From positions 2,542,001-2,606,000 of the forward strand of contig NZ_JRKM01000001.1 of the NCBI RefSeq assembly GCF_000768065.1: DNA of 64,000 nucleotides, in the 5' to 3' direction. Every line of letters starts with the position of its first letter. Position 1 is the stretch's first letter. A program made the position numbers and the translations under genes. A model generated the notes under the pieces. That model saw only the letters and a program-made list of their open reading frames with translations. It searched no databases and was not told the origin of the DNA. Origin of the DNA: Aquabacterium sp. NJ1 (lineage in GTDB: Bacteria; Pseudomonadota; Gammaproteobacteria; Burkholderiales; Burkholderiaceae_C). Positions 1 to 9,198 of this stretch are shown piece after piece.

Positions 1-1570
1 GGGCGGTCAGACCCAGCACGGGCAGGCCCGGGTCCAGCTGCAGGATCTGCTCGGTGGCCTGGTAGCCGTCCATCAAGGGCATCTCGATGTCGCACAGCAG
101 CAGGTCGAAGGCACCCTGGCCCGCCTGCTTGACCGCATCCACCGCCTCCACGCCGTTGTTGACCATGGTGAGGCACACGCCCACGCTTTGCAGCAATTGC
201 TCCAGCAGCAACTGGTTGACGCGGTGGTCTTCGGCCACCAGCACGCGCGCACCATCCAGGCCATGCGTCTCCCAACGCGTGGCCTCGGCAGGCGGCGGCA
301 CTTGGGGCGCGGGTTCGGGCAACAAGGCCAGCGGCAGGCGCACTTCAAAACGTGAACCCAGGCCGGGTGTGCTGTGCACGAGGATGCGACCGTCCATCAT
401 GTCCACCAGGCGCTTGCAGATGGACAGGCCCAGGCCCGTGCCACCGGCGCGCCGTGTCGAACTGCCATCACCCCGCACAAAGGGCTTGAACAGCTGGGAC
501 TGCATCTGCGCGTCCATGCCCGGCCCGGTGTCGTGCACGGCCAGGCTCAGCCCGGCGTCGTCGGCACCGATGCTCAGGCGCACTTCGCCATGCTGGGTGA
601 ACTTCACCGCATTGGTCAGCAGGTTGCTCAGGATCTGGCCCACGCGCTGGGCATCGGCACGCCAGCGCTCGGGCACACCGGGCGCACGCGCCACGGTCAG
701 CGTCAACCCTTTGCCCCTGGCCTGCTCGCGCACCGGCGCAATCGCCTGCTCGATGCAGTCGCTCAACGCCATCTCGCCGATGTGGATGTCGAGCTTGCCC
801 GCCTCGATGCGCGAAAAGTCCAGGATGTCGTTGATCAGGCCCAGCAGGTGCTGGCCCGCTTGCAGGATGTGGCCGAAGTGGGCCGCGGCCGCGTGGTCCG
901 GGTAGCGCAAGGCCCCCACCTGGGCAAAACCCAGCACCGCATTGAGCGGGGTGCGGATCTCGTGGCTCACGCCCGAGAGGAACTCGCTCTTGGCTTTGCC
1001 GGCCTCTTCGGCCACGGCCCGGGCGGCCTTGAGCTCGGTGACGTCCATGGCCAGCACCACAAAGCCCTTGACCTCGCCGTCGACCAGATCCGGCGTGAAG
1101 CTGACCTGGGCATACAGGCCATTGCGCTCCTGGTGCTCGCCGGTGGTCTCCTGGCCTTGCAGCACGGCCTGCACGAAAGGCATGGTGCGCTGGAAGCCTT
1201 CGGGCGAGAGCAGCTCGGCCATGTGGCGCCCCACCAGGGACTCCGACTTGTGGCGCCAGTGCTGGCGCAGGCGACGGTTGCAGTAGCGCAGCACCAGGCC
1301 CGCGTCCCAGTAAGCGACGGCGCCGGGCATGGCGTCCAGGATGCTTTCGAGCCGGCGGTCCGGCGGGCACACGCGTGCGGCGATCAGGCCGGACTCGGCT
1401 TCCAGGCAACGTTGCTGCAGGCGCTCGTTTTGCGCCTGCTGCTCCAGCAACTGGGCTTTGAGGCGAGCGAGTTCGGCGCGCAAGGCGGCCTCGTCGCCTT
1501 CGCACGGGGAAGAGCCCATGCTCGGCAAGGCCGAATCCAGCTGCAAGACAGAAGACGAATCACGCGACAT
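1..1570 (-). CDS. Hybrid sensor histidine kinase / response regulator (C-terminus cut by window edge)
   Basis: Cytoplasmic-looking sensor kinase that should autophosphorylate and pass phosphate to its own receiver. Translating the reverse strand gives an N-terminal coiled-coil-like stretch rich in Glu/Gln/Leu/Arg, a PAS domain (about residues 60-180), a HisKA domain with the H-box VSHEIRTPLN (His203), an HATPase_c domain (NLLTNAVKF, DTGPGMD, GTGLGLSICKRLVDMM) and a receiver domain with phospho-acceptor Asp494 in LLLCDIEMPLMDG. No membrane segment is visible. The reading frame stays open to base 1, so the C-terminus (end of the receiver and perhaps more) lies outside. Start chosen at the ATG at 1570, preceded by AGG six bases upstream; a second in-frame ATG lies at 1582. 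The sensed signal cannot be told from sequence. Confidence 0.9.
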   Translation of the reverse strand, partial: MSRDSSSVLQLDSALPSMGSSPCEGDEAALRAELARLKAQLLEQQAQNERLQQRCLEAESGLIAARVCPPDRRLESILDAMPGAVAYWDAGLVLRYCNRRLRQHWRHKSESLVGRHMAELLSPEGFQRTMPFVQAVLQGQETTGEHQERNGLYAQVSFTPDLVDGEVKGFVVLAMDVTELKAARAVAEEAGKAKSEFLSGVSHEIRTPLNAVLGFAQVGALRYPDHAAAAHFGHILQAGQHLLGLINDILDFSRIEAGKLDIHIGEMALSDCIEQAIAPVREQARGKGLTLTVARAPGVPERWRADAQRVGQILSNLLTNAVKFTQHGEVRLSIGADDAGLSLAVHDTGPGMDAQMQSQLFKPFVRGDGSSTRRAGGTGLGLSICKRLVDMMDGRILVHSTPGLGSRFEVRLPLALLPEPAPQVPPPAEATRWETHGLDGARVLVAEDHRVNQLLLEQLLQSVGVCLTMVNNGVEAVDAVKQAGQGAFDLLLCDIEMPLMDGYQATEQILQLDPGLPVLGLTA

Positions 1571-1765
1571 CACTAACCTCATGGACGCGTCATGCAACGC
1601 CGGCGCGTGACCGGTTGACCAATCTTGCACAAACTGTTCACACCCCATGTTTACTGCATTGCGAAAGAACCGGGCGCAACGCCGCTTTGTGCCTGCCACG
1701 CCGGTTCACGGCGCACAGGTACGACAATGTTGCCTTCGCTCGACCACCTTGCCTCTTAAATAATC

Positions 1766-2968
1766 ATGAAAGTCATCACCCTGCGCGAAGGCAAAGAACG
1801 CTCCCTGCTGCGCCGTCATCCCTGGGTGTTCCAGGGCAGCGTGGCCAAAGGCGGCGGCGACGCCGGTGAGACCGTGCGCGTGCAGTCCCACGACGGCAAA
1901 TTCCTGGCCTGGGCGGCCTTCAGCCCCAGCTCGCAGATCCGCGTGCGCGCCTGGAGCTTTGACGAGGCCGAACGCATCGACGACGCCTTCTTCCAGCAAC
2001 GCGTGGCCGCCGCCGTGGCCCTGCGCAAACGCCTGGCCATCGACTCCGACGGCATCCGCCTGATCCATGGTGAAGCCGACGGCCTGCCCGGCCTGATCGT
2101 GGACCAGTACGGTGACCTGCTGAGCGCCCAGTTCCTGAGCGCCGGCACCGAGCGCTGGAAGGACGTGATCGCCGATGCGCTGGTGGCAGCCACCGGCTGC
2201 CCCTATCTGTACGAACGCTCGGACTCCGGTGTGCGGGGCCTCGAAGGCCTGACGCCGGTCACCGGCTGGTTGCGCCATCCGGAAACGGCCGACGGCGCGC
2301 GCCGCTCGACCGAGGTCACCATCCACGAAAACGGCTGGAAGCTCACGCTGGACGTGGCCGAGGGCCACAAGACCGGCTACTACCTGGACCAGCGCGACAA
2401 CCGCGGCCTGTTCGCCAAACTCGTCAAACAGTTCAACTGCAAGACGGTGCTCAACTGCTACAGCTACACCGGCGGCTTCAGCGTGGCCGCGCTGGAAGGC
2501 GGTGCCACCGAGGTGACCAGCGTGGACTCCTCTGGCCCGGCCCTGGCCCGCGCCAGCGCCCACGTCACACTCAACGGTTACGACGCCAGCGCCCACACGG
2601 CCCTGGATGCCGACGTGAACGGCAGCCTGCGCGCCTTCATCAAGGGGGGCCGAACGTTTGACGCCATCGTGCTGGACCCGCCCAAGTTCGCGCCCAGCGC
2701 CGCCCACGCAGACCGCGCCTCGCGCGCTTACAAGGACATCAATCGCCTGGCTTTCAAGCTGCTCAACCCGGGCGGCCTGCTGCTGACCTTCTCGTGCTCG
2801 GGCGGCATCGGCGGTGAGCTGTTCCACAAGATCGTGGCCGGCGCCGGCATGGACGCGGGCGTGGACGGTTACCTGCTCAAGCGCCTGGAAGCCACCCCTG
2901 ACCACCCCACGACCATCACCTTCCCGGAGGGCGAGTACCTCAAGGGCCTGGTCATTGTCCGGAAATAA
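1766..2968 (+). CDS. rlmI: 23S rRNA (cytosine-1962 C5)-methyltransferase RlmI
   Basis: SAM-dependent methyltransferase expected to make m5C1962 in 23S rRNA. At 400 residues it matches the usual RlmI/YccW length of about 396. An N-terminal PUA-like domain (residues 1 to about 75, with LREGKERSLLRRHPWVF) precedes the central domain (VDQYGDLLSAQFLSAG) and a Rossmann methyltransferase domain with SAM-binding NCYSYTGGFSVAA, the LDPPKF motif and TFSCSGGI near the C-terminus. It stands alone, 195 bp from the divergent kinase gene. The family assignment rests on motif order and length. The exact target base is known for the family and not shown here. Confidence 0.92.
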   Translation: MKVITLREGKERSLLRRHPWVFQGSVAKGGGDAGETVRVQSHDGKFLAWAAFSPSSQIRVRAWSFDEAERIDDAFFQQRVAAAVALRKRLAIDSDGIRLIHGEADGLPGLIVDQYGDLLSAQFLSAGTERWKDVIADALVAATGCPYLYERSDSGVRGLEGLTPVTGWLRHPETADGARRSTEVTIHENGWKLTLDVAEGHKTGYYLDQRDNRGLFAKLVKQFNCKTVLNCYSYTGGFSVAALEGGATEVTSVDSSGPALARASAHVTLNGYDASAHTALDADVNGSLRAFIKGGRTFDAIVLDPPKFAPSAAHADRASRAYKDINRLAFKLLNPGGLLLTFSCSGGIGGELFHKIVAGAGMDAGVDGYLLKRLEATPDHPTTITFPEGEYLKGLVIVRK

Positions 2969-3077
2969 CATCCCTAGTTTGAAATAATGTCATAGTGGGT
3001 GACAGTTTTGAGGACACACATGTAACCAATAGCGACATAATCTCTTGTCAAATCGCGCAGGGAGCGTGGGAAACATC

Positions 3078-4166
3078 ATGAGCGCCAGAGCATCCGCCAA
3101 ATCCATCTGGGACTTCAGGCGAGGCATTGCCACCGCCCGGGTCCTGACTCAGCTTGGTTTCGATCACGGCGTCAGCGTGGACAACATGCTGCGTCACACC
3201 GGCATCACCCGCACCCTGCTGGACGACCCCAAGGGCGAGATCGAGGCTCACCAGGAGGTGCAGCTGATCCGCAACCTGATCCACGCGCTGCCCCACATCC
3301 CCACGCTGGGCCTGCAGGCCGGCACCCGCTACCACGTCACCACCTACGGCCTGTGGGGTTACGCGGTGATGAGCAGCCCCACGCTGGGGTCCGCCGTCGG
3401 CATGGCCTCGCGCATGCTGAACCTGACCTTCTCGCTGACGATCAGTGAGGTCGAGCAGATTGGTGACCTGATCCAGTCCTCCTTCCAGAGCGACCACCTG
3501 CCGCCGGACGTGCGCCAGTTCATCCTGGACCGCGACCGCGCCGCCGTGATCACGCTGCAGCGCGAGATCCTGGGCCACCCCCTGCCCTACCGCGCGGTGC
3601 ACATGCGCCGTGCCGAGCCCTCTGCCGACATCGTCGAGGCCTACACCAGCCTGTTCGGCATCCGCCCGACCTTTGGCCAGGCCCGCGACTGCGCCCTGTT
3701 CGACGCCGCCCTGATGCACGAGCGCCTGCCCCAGGCCGACCCGCACACCGCCGCCCTGTGCGAGCAGATGTGCCGCAAGCTGGTGGACGCCCGCAAGACC
3801 CGCACCGGCGTGGCCGCCTCCGTGCGCGACCGCCTGCTGCGCACGCCCGGCCACATCCCCGACATGGAAGAGATCGCGGCCGAGATGAAGATCACCTCGC
3901 GCACGCTGCGCCGCCACCTGACGGCCGAAGGCGCCACCTTCCGCGCCCTGCTCGAAGAGGTGCGCTCGACCCTGGCCGAAGAGCTGATGGCCTCGGCCAG
4001 CCTGACACACGGCGAGATCGCCGAGCGCCTGGGTTATGCCGACGTGACCACCTTCATCGAAGCCTTCCGCCGCTGGAAGGGCATGCCGCCCAGCGAGTTC
4101 CGCCGCAGCAATGGCCTGACCGCGCAGGCCGCCCGCATCCCGCGCCGACGCTTTGCGGTGCGCTGA
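3078..4166 (+). CDS. AraC family transcriptional regulator
   Basis: DNA-binding regulator of 362 residues. The N-terminal two thirds look like the arabinose-binding-like domain common in OruR/ArgR-type AraC proteins (GLQAGTRYHVTTYGLWGYAVMSS is the typical signature). The C-terminal 100 residues carry the two helix-turn-helix units, with ITSRTLRRHLTAEG and GEIAERLGYADVTTFIEAFRRWKG. Start chosen at ATG 3078, behind GGGA at six bases; a TTG at 3045 would add 11 residues with no better ribosome site. The regulated genes are unknown. The neighbouring HDOD gene, 143 bp downstream on the same strand, could be co-transcribed or separate. Confidence 0.9.
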   Translation: MSARASAKSIWDFRRGIATARVLTQLGFDHGVSVDNMLRHTGITRTLLDDPKGEIEAHQEVQLIRNLIHALPHIPTLGLQAGTRYHVTTYGLWGYAVMSSPTLGSAVGMASRMLNLTFSLTISEVEQIGDLIQSSFQSDHLPPDVRQFILDRDRAAVITLQREILGHPLPYRAVHMRRAEPSADIVEAYTSLFGIRPTFGQARDCALFDAALMHERLPQADPHTAALCEQMCRKLVDARKTRTGVAASVRDRLLRTPGHIPDMEEIAAEMKITSRTLRRHLTAEGATFRALLEEVRSTLAEELMASASLTHGEIAERLGYADVTTFIEAFRRWKGMPPSEFRRSNGLTAQAARIPRRRFAVR

Positions 4167-4309
4167 AGCAGGCCAAGGGCCCACGAGGCCAAAGCGGCAA
4201 TCCTTCACGGGCAAAACCCGGTAAAGCCTCGGCTTCACGAGGCTCTTCCACTGTTCCCTGGCGGGGCAAAAGCCTAGACTGGCCTGGCATCATTGGATGA
4301 GAGCCCGTC

Positions 4310-5140
4310 ATGACCATCGCCCCCCAGCTTCGCAACCTCAACATCGACCTGCCGGCCTGCCCCAGCACGCTGGTCAAGCTGTCCTTGCTGATGGCCGAGG
4401 AAGACAGCTCCATCGACCAGCTGTCCTCGCTGATCGAAACCGACATGGCCTTGTCTTCGGCCGTGGTCCGCACCGTGAACTCCGCGCTGTTCGGCCTGCT
4501 CAAGCGCGTGGAAACCGTGCACGAAGGCATCCGTTATCTGGGCATGGCCCAGGTCGCCGGCCTGACCTACGAGATCGGCCTGCGTGGCGCCTTCCCGCCC
4601 AGCCCCTTGCTGCAACAGATCTGGGACCGCGCCGGCATCCGTGGCCTGGCCATGGGCCGCATCGCCCGCCAGCTCGACGTGGACCCCTGGCAGGCGCACA
4701 CCTCGGGCCTGTTTGCCGAAACCGGCCGTGCCGTGCTGTACGCCTATGACCGCCAGCGCTACCAGGCCCTGGAAGTGAGCGGCAACGACGAAGCCCTGTT
4801 GTGCGCCGCCGAGATCGAAGCCTTTGGCGTGAGCCACTCGGCGCTGGGCGCGGCCCTGTGCCAGTCCTGGGGCCTGTCGCGCGACGTGTCTGACAGCGTG
4901 CGTGCCCGCCCCAATGCGCCCAGCCAGTGGTCGCAGGAGCGCCCCGCCGTGCAAAAGCTCCTGACCATCGGCGCGGCCGTGGACGCCCTGCTGCTCAACA
5001 CCGACCAATCGGCCGACCCGCAGGCCGTGTGGGCCGAACTCGAGCCCATCGCCCACCAGGTCGGCCTGCATTTCGACGCCTTCAAGCTGGCCACGATGCG
5101 CGTGTGCGAACGGCTGAACCTGTCGCAAGGCGAAGGCTGA
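4310..5140 (+). CDS. HDOD domain protein
   Basis: A 276-residue protein that is essentially one HDOD domain, a catalytically unproven relative of HD phosphohydrolases found in signalling and motility proteins. Typical features are LPACPSTLVKLSLLMAEEDSSID at the start, IETDMALSSAVVRTVNSALFG, and VETVHEGIRYLGMAQVAGLTYE. The metal-binding HD pair is not evident: the region expected to hold it reads TSGLFAETGRAVLYAY. No receiver, GGDEF or kinase domain is attached. Its placement among hybrid kinases and cyclic-di-GMP enzymes suggests a signalling role, which is inference. Confidence 0.88.
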   Translation: MTIAPQLRNLNIDLPACPSTLVKLSLLMAEEDSSIDQLSSLIETDMALSSAVVRTVNSALFGLLKRVETVHEGIRYLGMAQVAGLTYEIGLRGAFPPSPLLQQIWDRAGIRGLAMGRIARQLDVDPWQAHTSGLFAETGRAVLYAYDRQRYQALEVSGNDEALLCAAEIEAFGVSHSALGAALCQSWGLSRDVSDSVRARPNAPSQWSQERPAVQKLLTIGAAVDALLLNTDQSADPQAVWAELEPIAHQVGLHFDAFKLATMRVCERLNLSQGEG

Positions 5141-5182
5141 CACACGGCCCGCACCCCGGCGGCGGTATTGCCCGCATCTAAC

Positions 5183-5210
5183 GAGGCCCGCTCATGCGGG
5201 CCTCAAGTCT
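5183..5210 (+). terminator. Probable Rho-independent terminator after the HDOD gene
   Basis: A 9-bp perfect stem (GAGGCCCGC / GCGGGCCTC) with a 4-base TCAT loop sits 42 bp after the HDOD stop codon. It is followed by AAGTCTTTC, a weak T tract. It lies between the HDOD gene and the next kinase gene on the same strand, so the two are probably separate transcription units. Confidence 0.6.
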
Positions 5211-5237
5211 TTCAGGGCCTCAGACGATAAGAACCGG

Positions 5238-7142
5238 ATGCGGTTCCAATGCCAAGCCCTCATGCTGCCCGATCCGGATCGGTCACGGGTCTCGCCGGAC
5301 GACCCCGAGTTGTCCCGGCTGATCCGCGCCGAGCGCATCCGCATGCTGTTTGCCTCCACCGTACCGGTGGCCTTGTTCAGCGGCATCTTCGCGGTGGCAC
5401 TGGCCCTGCTCGTGGCGCCGCAGATGGGCCGCACACTCACCACCGTCTGGGCCGCCGTGTGCGTGCTGGGCTCCATCATGCGGGTGGTGCACCTGAGCGC
5501 CTACCACGGCTCAAGCAACCGCGCCAGCCCCGGCTGGCTCACCAGCCTGAATGTGGTGTGTGCCGTGCATGGCGCCATGTGGGGCCTGGCCGGTGTCTTC
5601 CTGCCCGTGCAGGACATGGTCACCACCGTCATGATCGTGGCCACGCTGATCGGGGCCTGCGCGGTGTGCACCTTCACGCTGCAGGCGCACATCGTGCCCA
5701 GCATGCTGATGAACCTGCCCCTGCTGCTGCCCGCCAGCCTCAAGCTGTTCACACGCATGGACGCCTATGGCCTCTACGGCGGCGCGGGCCTGCTGTCCCT
5801 GCTGGCGCTGATGATGTTCGAAAGCCGCCGCGTGGAGCGGCGCACCACCGAGCTGCTGTGGCTGCGCTTCACCACCGACCGCATCGCGCGCGAGCGGGCC
5901 GAAGCGCTCAAGCTCGCGCAACGCCACAGCGCCGTCAAGGACCAGTTCCTGGCCACCATGAGCCACGAGATGCGCACGCCGCTGCACGGCATCCTGGGCC
6001 TGGCGCGGCTGGTGCACAACCGCCTGCCCAACAAGCTGGGCCCGCTCACCGAAACACGCCAGCAAGTCGAGCTGATCGAGCGCACGGGCGAGCACCTGCT
6101 GGGCATCATCAACGATGTGCTGGACTTCTCCCGCATCGAAGCCGGCAAGCTGCAGATCAACCCCGGCGCCTTCGAGCTGCATGGCGTCATCAACGAGGTG
6201 CTGTCGGTGCTCCATGTGTCGGCCGCGGAAAAAGGCCTGAGGCTGCGCACCACGCTGGAGCTGCCCTCGCCCTGCTGGGTCCGGGGTGACGCCGCCCGCG
6301 TGCGGCAAGTCCTGCTCAACCTGCTGGGCAATGCCATCAAGTTCACCGAGCAAGGCGAAGTACGGCTGCATGTGGCCGGCCAGCCTGAGCCGGACGCCGA
6401 TGGCAAGCCGGTGATGCGCTTTCAGATCGAAGACACCGGCGCGGGCATTTCAGCCCAGCACCTGCCCCTGATCTTCGAGGCCTTCCATCAGGTGGATGGC
6501 ACCTTTGCCCGCAAGCAAAAGGGCACGGGCCTGGGCCTGACGATTTCACGCGAGATCGCCCGCGCCATGGGCGGCGACATCGTGTGCAGCAGCGCGCTGG
6601 GCAAAGGCTCGACCTTCACGCTCACCGTGCCCTTGCCCAGCGCCCAGGTCGAGCAGGTGGATGTGGACTTGTCCGAGCCATTGCTGCCTTTGCCGGAAGC
6701 CGCCTCACCCGGCCTGAAGGTGCGTGGCCATGTGCTGCTGGCCGAAGACAACCCGGTCAACGCCATCGTGGCCGAAGCGACCCTGGCCAACCTGGCCGTG
6801 GCCGTGACCCGCGTGGAAAACGGCGTACAGGCCCTGGCCGAGCTGCAACGCCCGGACCACCCGTATGACATCGTGCTGATGGACTGCCAGATGCCCGAAC
6901 TCGACGGCATCGAGGCCACCCGGCGCCTGCGGGCCTGGGAGCACCACCATGGCCGCCCGCCCGTGCCCGTGGTGGCCCTCACAGCCAATGCCATGAGCAG
7001 TGACCGCGAGCGTTGCCTGGCGGTGGGCATGAACGAGCACCTCGCCAAGCCCTTCAAGCAAGATGAGCTGCGCGCCGTGCTGGTGCGCCATCTGCAAGGG
7101 CTGCAGCTTGAGCCGCTGGCCCAGGCCAGCAACCCGGCTTGA
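5238..7142 (+). CDS. Membrane hybrid sensor histidine kinase / response regulator
   Basis: A 634-residue membrane kinase. The first 200 residues hold five or six hydrophobic helices with only short loops, so this is a membrane-embedded sensor without a large periplasmic domain. Then follow a linker helix, HisKA with MSHEMRTPLHGILG (His243), HATPase_c with NLLGNAIKFT, FQIEDTGAGIS and GTGLGLTISREIA, and one C-terminal receiver (VLLAEDNPVNAI, Asp549 in DIVLMDCQMPELDG, LTANAM, AKPF). There is no Hpt domain, so phosphate must go to a separate phosphotransfer protein or be used internally. The start at 5238 has only a weak ribosome site; ATG 5262 is an alternative. Confidence 0.9.
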   Translation: MRFQCQALMLPDPDRSRVSPDDPELSRLIRAERIRMLFASTVPVALFSGIFAVALALLVAPQMGRTLTTVWAAVCVLGSIMRVVHLSAYHGSSNRASPGWLTSLNVVCAVHGAMWGLAGVFLPVQDMVTTVMIVATLIGACAVCTFTLQAHIVPSMLMNLPLLLPASLKLFTRMDAYGLYGGAGLLSLLALMMFESRRVERRTTELLWLRFTTDRIARERAEALKLAQRHSAVKDQFLATMSHEMRTPLHGILGLARLVHNRLPNKLGPLTETRQQVELIERTGEHLLGIINDVLDFSRIEAGKLQINPGAFELHGVINEVLSVLHVSAAEKGLRLRTTLELPSPCWVRGDAARVRQVLLNLLGNAIKFTEQGEVRLHVAGQPEPDADGKPVMRFQIEDTGAGISAQHLPLIFEAFHQVDGTFARKQKGTGLGLTISREIARAMGGDIVCSSALGKGSTFTLTVPLPSAQVEQVDVDLSEPLLPLPEAASPGLKVRGHVLLAEDNPVNAIVAEATLANLAVAVTRVENGVQALAELQRPDHPYDIVLMDCQMPELDGIEATRRLRAWEHHHGRPPVPVVALTANAMSSDRERCLAVGMNEHLAKPFKQDELRAVLVRHLQGLQLEPLAQASNPA

Positions 7143-7164
7143 ACCCGCGGCACCAGCCAGCTGT

Positions 7165-7740
7165 TTACTGCTTGACGGCTTCGATCTGGATGACCAGGTG
7201 CACGTTGTCGGGGATGAAAGGCAGGCCGTAGTTCATGCCGAATTCGCTGCGGGTGATGGTGGTGTCGAAGTCACCGCCGCACACTTCGCGCTTGAGCATG
7301 GGGTTCTGGTAGCAGCCATAGTTGTTGGCCTTGAGGGTCACCGTCTGGCTCTTGCCCAGCAGGGTCAGCGTGCCGACCACGGCCGAGATCTTGTCGCCTT
7401 CAAAGATCACCTTGTCGCTCACGAAGGTCGACTTGGGGAAGGCTTCCACGTTGAAGAAGTCCTTGCTCTTGAGGTGATTGTTGAAAGCCTCGGTGCCGCT
7501 GTTGATCGAGGCCATATCGATGCTGATGTCCACCTTGCCGGTCTTGGCGGCGGTGTCGATGGTGACCGAGCCGCTCTTCTTGTCGAAGCGGCCCCGGTTG
7601 GTCGAGGTGCCGAAGTGCTTGGCTTCGAAGGTCACGAAGGTGTGGGTCGGGTCCACAGCGTAAGTGACCGGCTCGGCGTGGGCGATGCCCGCGCTCAGGG
7701 CGGCGGTGGCGAACAGGGAAACAAGTGCGGTACGGTTCAT
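7165..7740 (-). CDS. YceI family periplasmic lipid-binding-like protein (copy 2 of 2)
   Basis: A 191-residue exported protein. The N-terminus MNRTALVSLFATAALSAG ending in AHAEPV is a typical Sec signal peptide. The mature part is one YceI lipocalin-like beta-barrel (VDPTHTFVTFEAKHFGTS, GSVTIDTAAKTGKVDISIDM, FNNHLKSKDFFNVEAFP, TLTLLGKSQTVTLKA). In this family the barrel binds isoprenoid or fatty lipid chains. Start at 7740 is supported by AGGAG eight bases upstream. It is the last gene of a leftward run with another yceI gene (65 bp upstream) and cytochrome b561, a pairing common in proteobacteria. Two cysteines occur in YGCYQNPMLKREVCGGD, absent from the sister copy. Confidence 0.9.
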   Translation of the reverse strand: MNRTALVSLFATAALSAGIAHAEPVTYAVDPTHTFVTFEAKHFGTSTNRGRFDKKSGSVTIDTAAKTGKVDISIDMASINSGTEAFNNHLKSKDFFNVEAFPKSTFVSDKVIFEGDKISAVVGTLTLLGKSQTVTLKANNYGCYQNPMLKREVCGGDFDTTITRSEFGMNYGLPFIPDNVHLVIQIEAVKQ

Positions 7741-7805
7741 GGAAGGGCTCCTGGGTAAGGTGGGCACCAAAGGGCGCCCTGTCAAAAAAGGTGAAAAGAA
7801 AGGGA

Positions 7806-8390
7806 TCACAAGGCCGGCACGCCTTGCAGCACCAGCTTGAACTTGACCTGAACATCGTTGGCCACCACGGAGGTGTCGGCCCAATCGCCTTCACCCACCT
7901 TGAAGTCCAGCCGCTTGAGGGCGAACGTGCCCGTGGCGGTGCTCAGGCCGCCGGCCTGCGTCAGTTGCACCGGCACCACCAGGTCACGGGCGTTGCCCTT
8001 GATGGCCAGCTTGCCGGCCACCTCGAAGCGCCCTGCCCCCAGCGCCTTGATGGCGGTGGACTGGAAGCTCGCTTTCGGGAATTTGCCGATGTTGAACCAC
8101 TCGGGCTTGGCCAGTTCGGTATCGGCATCCGGGTTCAGTGCCACGCTGCCCAGGTCCACCGTGAAGGCGATCTTGCTGGTCTGCGGGGCCTTGGGGTCAA
8201 ACGCGGTCTGCGCGCTGAAGGTCTTGAAGCGGCCGTCCAGCGGCACGCCCAGCTGCTTGGCCACGAACGTGACTTCGCTTTTGGCGGCCACCAGGCTCTG
8301 AGGCTCGGCCGCCAGGGCCGGCAAGGAGAACGCCGTGCCTGACAGCGCCATGGTCAGCAAGAGGCGGCGAGACAAAGTGGAAGCAGACAT
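7806..8390 (-). CDS. YceI family periplasmic protein (copy 1 of 2)
   Basis: A 194-residue exported protein with the signal peptide MSASTLSRRLLLTMALSGTA ending near ALAAEP. The twin-Arg-like SRRLLL is short and I read it as a Sec signal. A single YceI domain follows (SEVTFVAKQLGVPLDGRFKTF, EWFNIGKFPKASFQSTAIKAL, GKLAIKGNARDLVVPVQL). It is clearly diverged from the adjacent yceI and lacks its two cysteines. It sits 39 bp after the cytochrome b561 gene on the same strand, so the three genes probably form an operon handling a periplasmic quinone- or isoprenoid-related task. That role is inferred from context. Confidence 0.9.
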   Translation of the reverse strand: MSASTLSRRLLLTMALSGTAFSLPALAAEPQSLVAAKSEVTFVAKQLGVPLDGRFKTFSAQTAFDPKAPQTSKIAFTVDLGSVALNPDADTELAKPEWFNIGKFPKASFQSTAIKALGAGRFEVAGKLAIKGNARDLVVPVQLTQAGGLSTATGTFALKRLDFKVGEGDWADTSVVANDVQVKFKLVLQGVPAL

Positions 8391-8429
8391 GATGTTGCCT
8401 TTCAGCGTGAAAGTGAGAGCAGCCCGGGA

Positions 8430-8993
8430 TCAATGGCCAGGGCGCATGCGCTCCAGCAGGCCGTCCTTGTCGATGAACTGGTGCTTGAGCGCTGCCGCCA
8501 CATGCAGGGCCACCAGGCCGATCAGGCCGAACGCGGCGGCACCGTGCAGCTCCTTGATGCTGTCGGCCAGCTCCTTGTTGACCGGCATCAGGTCCGGCAG
8601 GGGCAGCACGCCGAACCACACGATGGGGTAACCCTTGGCCGAGCTGTAGGCCCAGCCCAGCAGCGGCACCACGAAGAACAGCGCATACATCAGGTGGTGG
8701 GTGGCGTGGTAGGCCTTGGTCTGCCAGCCGGGCATGGTTTGCTGGATGCGATCAGGCAAGGCAGGCGGGCGGTGCGTCAGGCGCCAGACCAGGCGCAGCA
8801 CCGACAGGAAGAGGATGCCGATGCCGGCCCACTTGTGCCAGTTGATCAGCTTGATCTTGCTGGGGCTCAGGGGCATGTCGTCCACCGTCACCCCGACCAC
8901 GAAGGCGGTCAGGATGGCCAGCGCCAGCACCCAGTGCAAAACAATGGCCACCGTGCTGTAACGCTGGATTGGGGGGTTTTGTCCGGTTTTCAT
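8430..8993 (-). CDS. Cytochrome b561 family protein
   Basis: A 187-residue inner-membrane diheme cytochrome with four hydrophobic helices. Candidate heme-ligand histidines are in IVLHWVLALAIL (helix 1), NWHKWAGIG (helix 2), ATHHLMYALFF (helix 3) and GLVALHVAAALKHQF (helix 4), the pattern of the bacterial b561/CybB family that oxidises quinol. Start chosen at ATG 8993 with GGAG nine bases upstream; an ATG at 9014 would add seven residues. It is the first gene of the b561-yceI-yceI run. Confidence 0.9.
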   Translation of the reverse strand: MKTGQNPPIQRYSTVAIVLHWVLALAILTAFVVGVTVDDMPLSPSKIKLINWHKWAGIGILFLSVLRLVWRLTHRPPALPDRIQQTMPGWQTKAYHATHHLMYALFFVVPLLGWAYSSAKGYPIVWFGVLPLPDLMPVNKELADSIKELHGAAAFGLIGLVALHVAAALKHQFIDKDGLLERMRPGH

Positions 8994-9198
8994 GGTGGAT
9001 TGCTCCTGCTGCATTGCGCAATAGTGAAATGGTGGATGAACTGTGCACCGAGTTGGGTGAAGTGGCTTGATGCAACAGTTCAAAAATTTCGAACGCATAA
9101 ATGCGCCGAACGTCCCGCCACCGGGGGCGAGATGGCGACAAATCCCTCAAGCTGCCGGCGCAAAACGCCGAAAGCCCTGGTGAAGCCGTGACCACACC

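Noticed and set aside
1706-2971. Long open frame antisense to rlmI (421 codons)
   Set aside because: The forward strand encodes a clear RlmI with all motifs. The antisense frame is repetitive in Gly, Ala, Val, Gln and His, as expected of shadows in GC-rich DNA.
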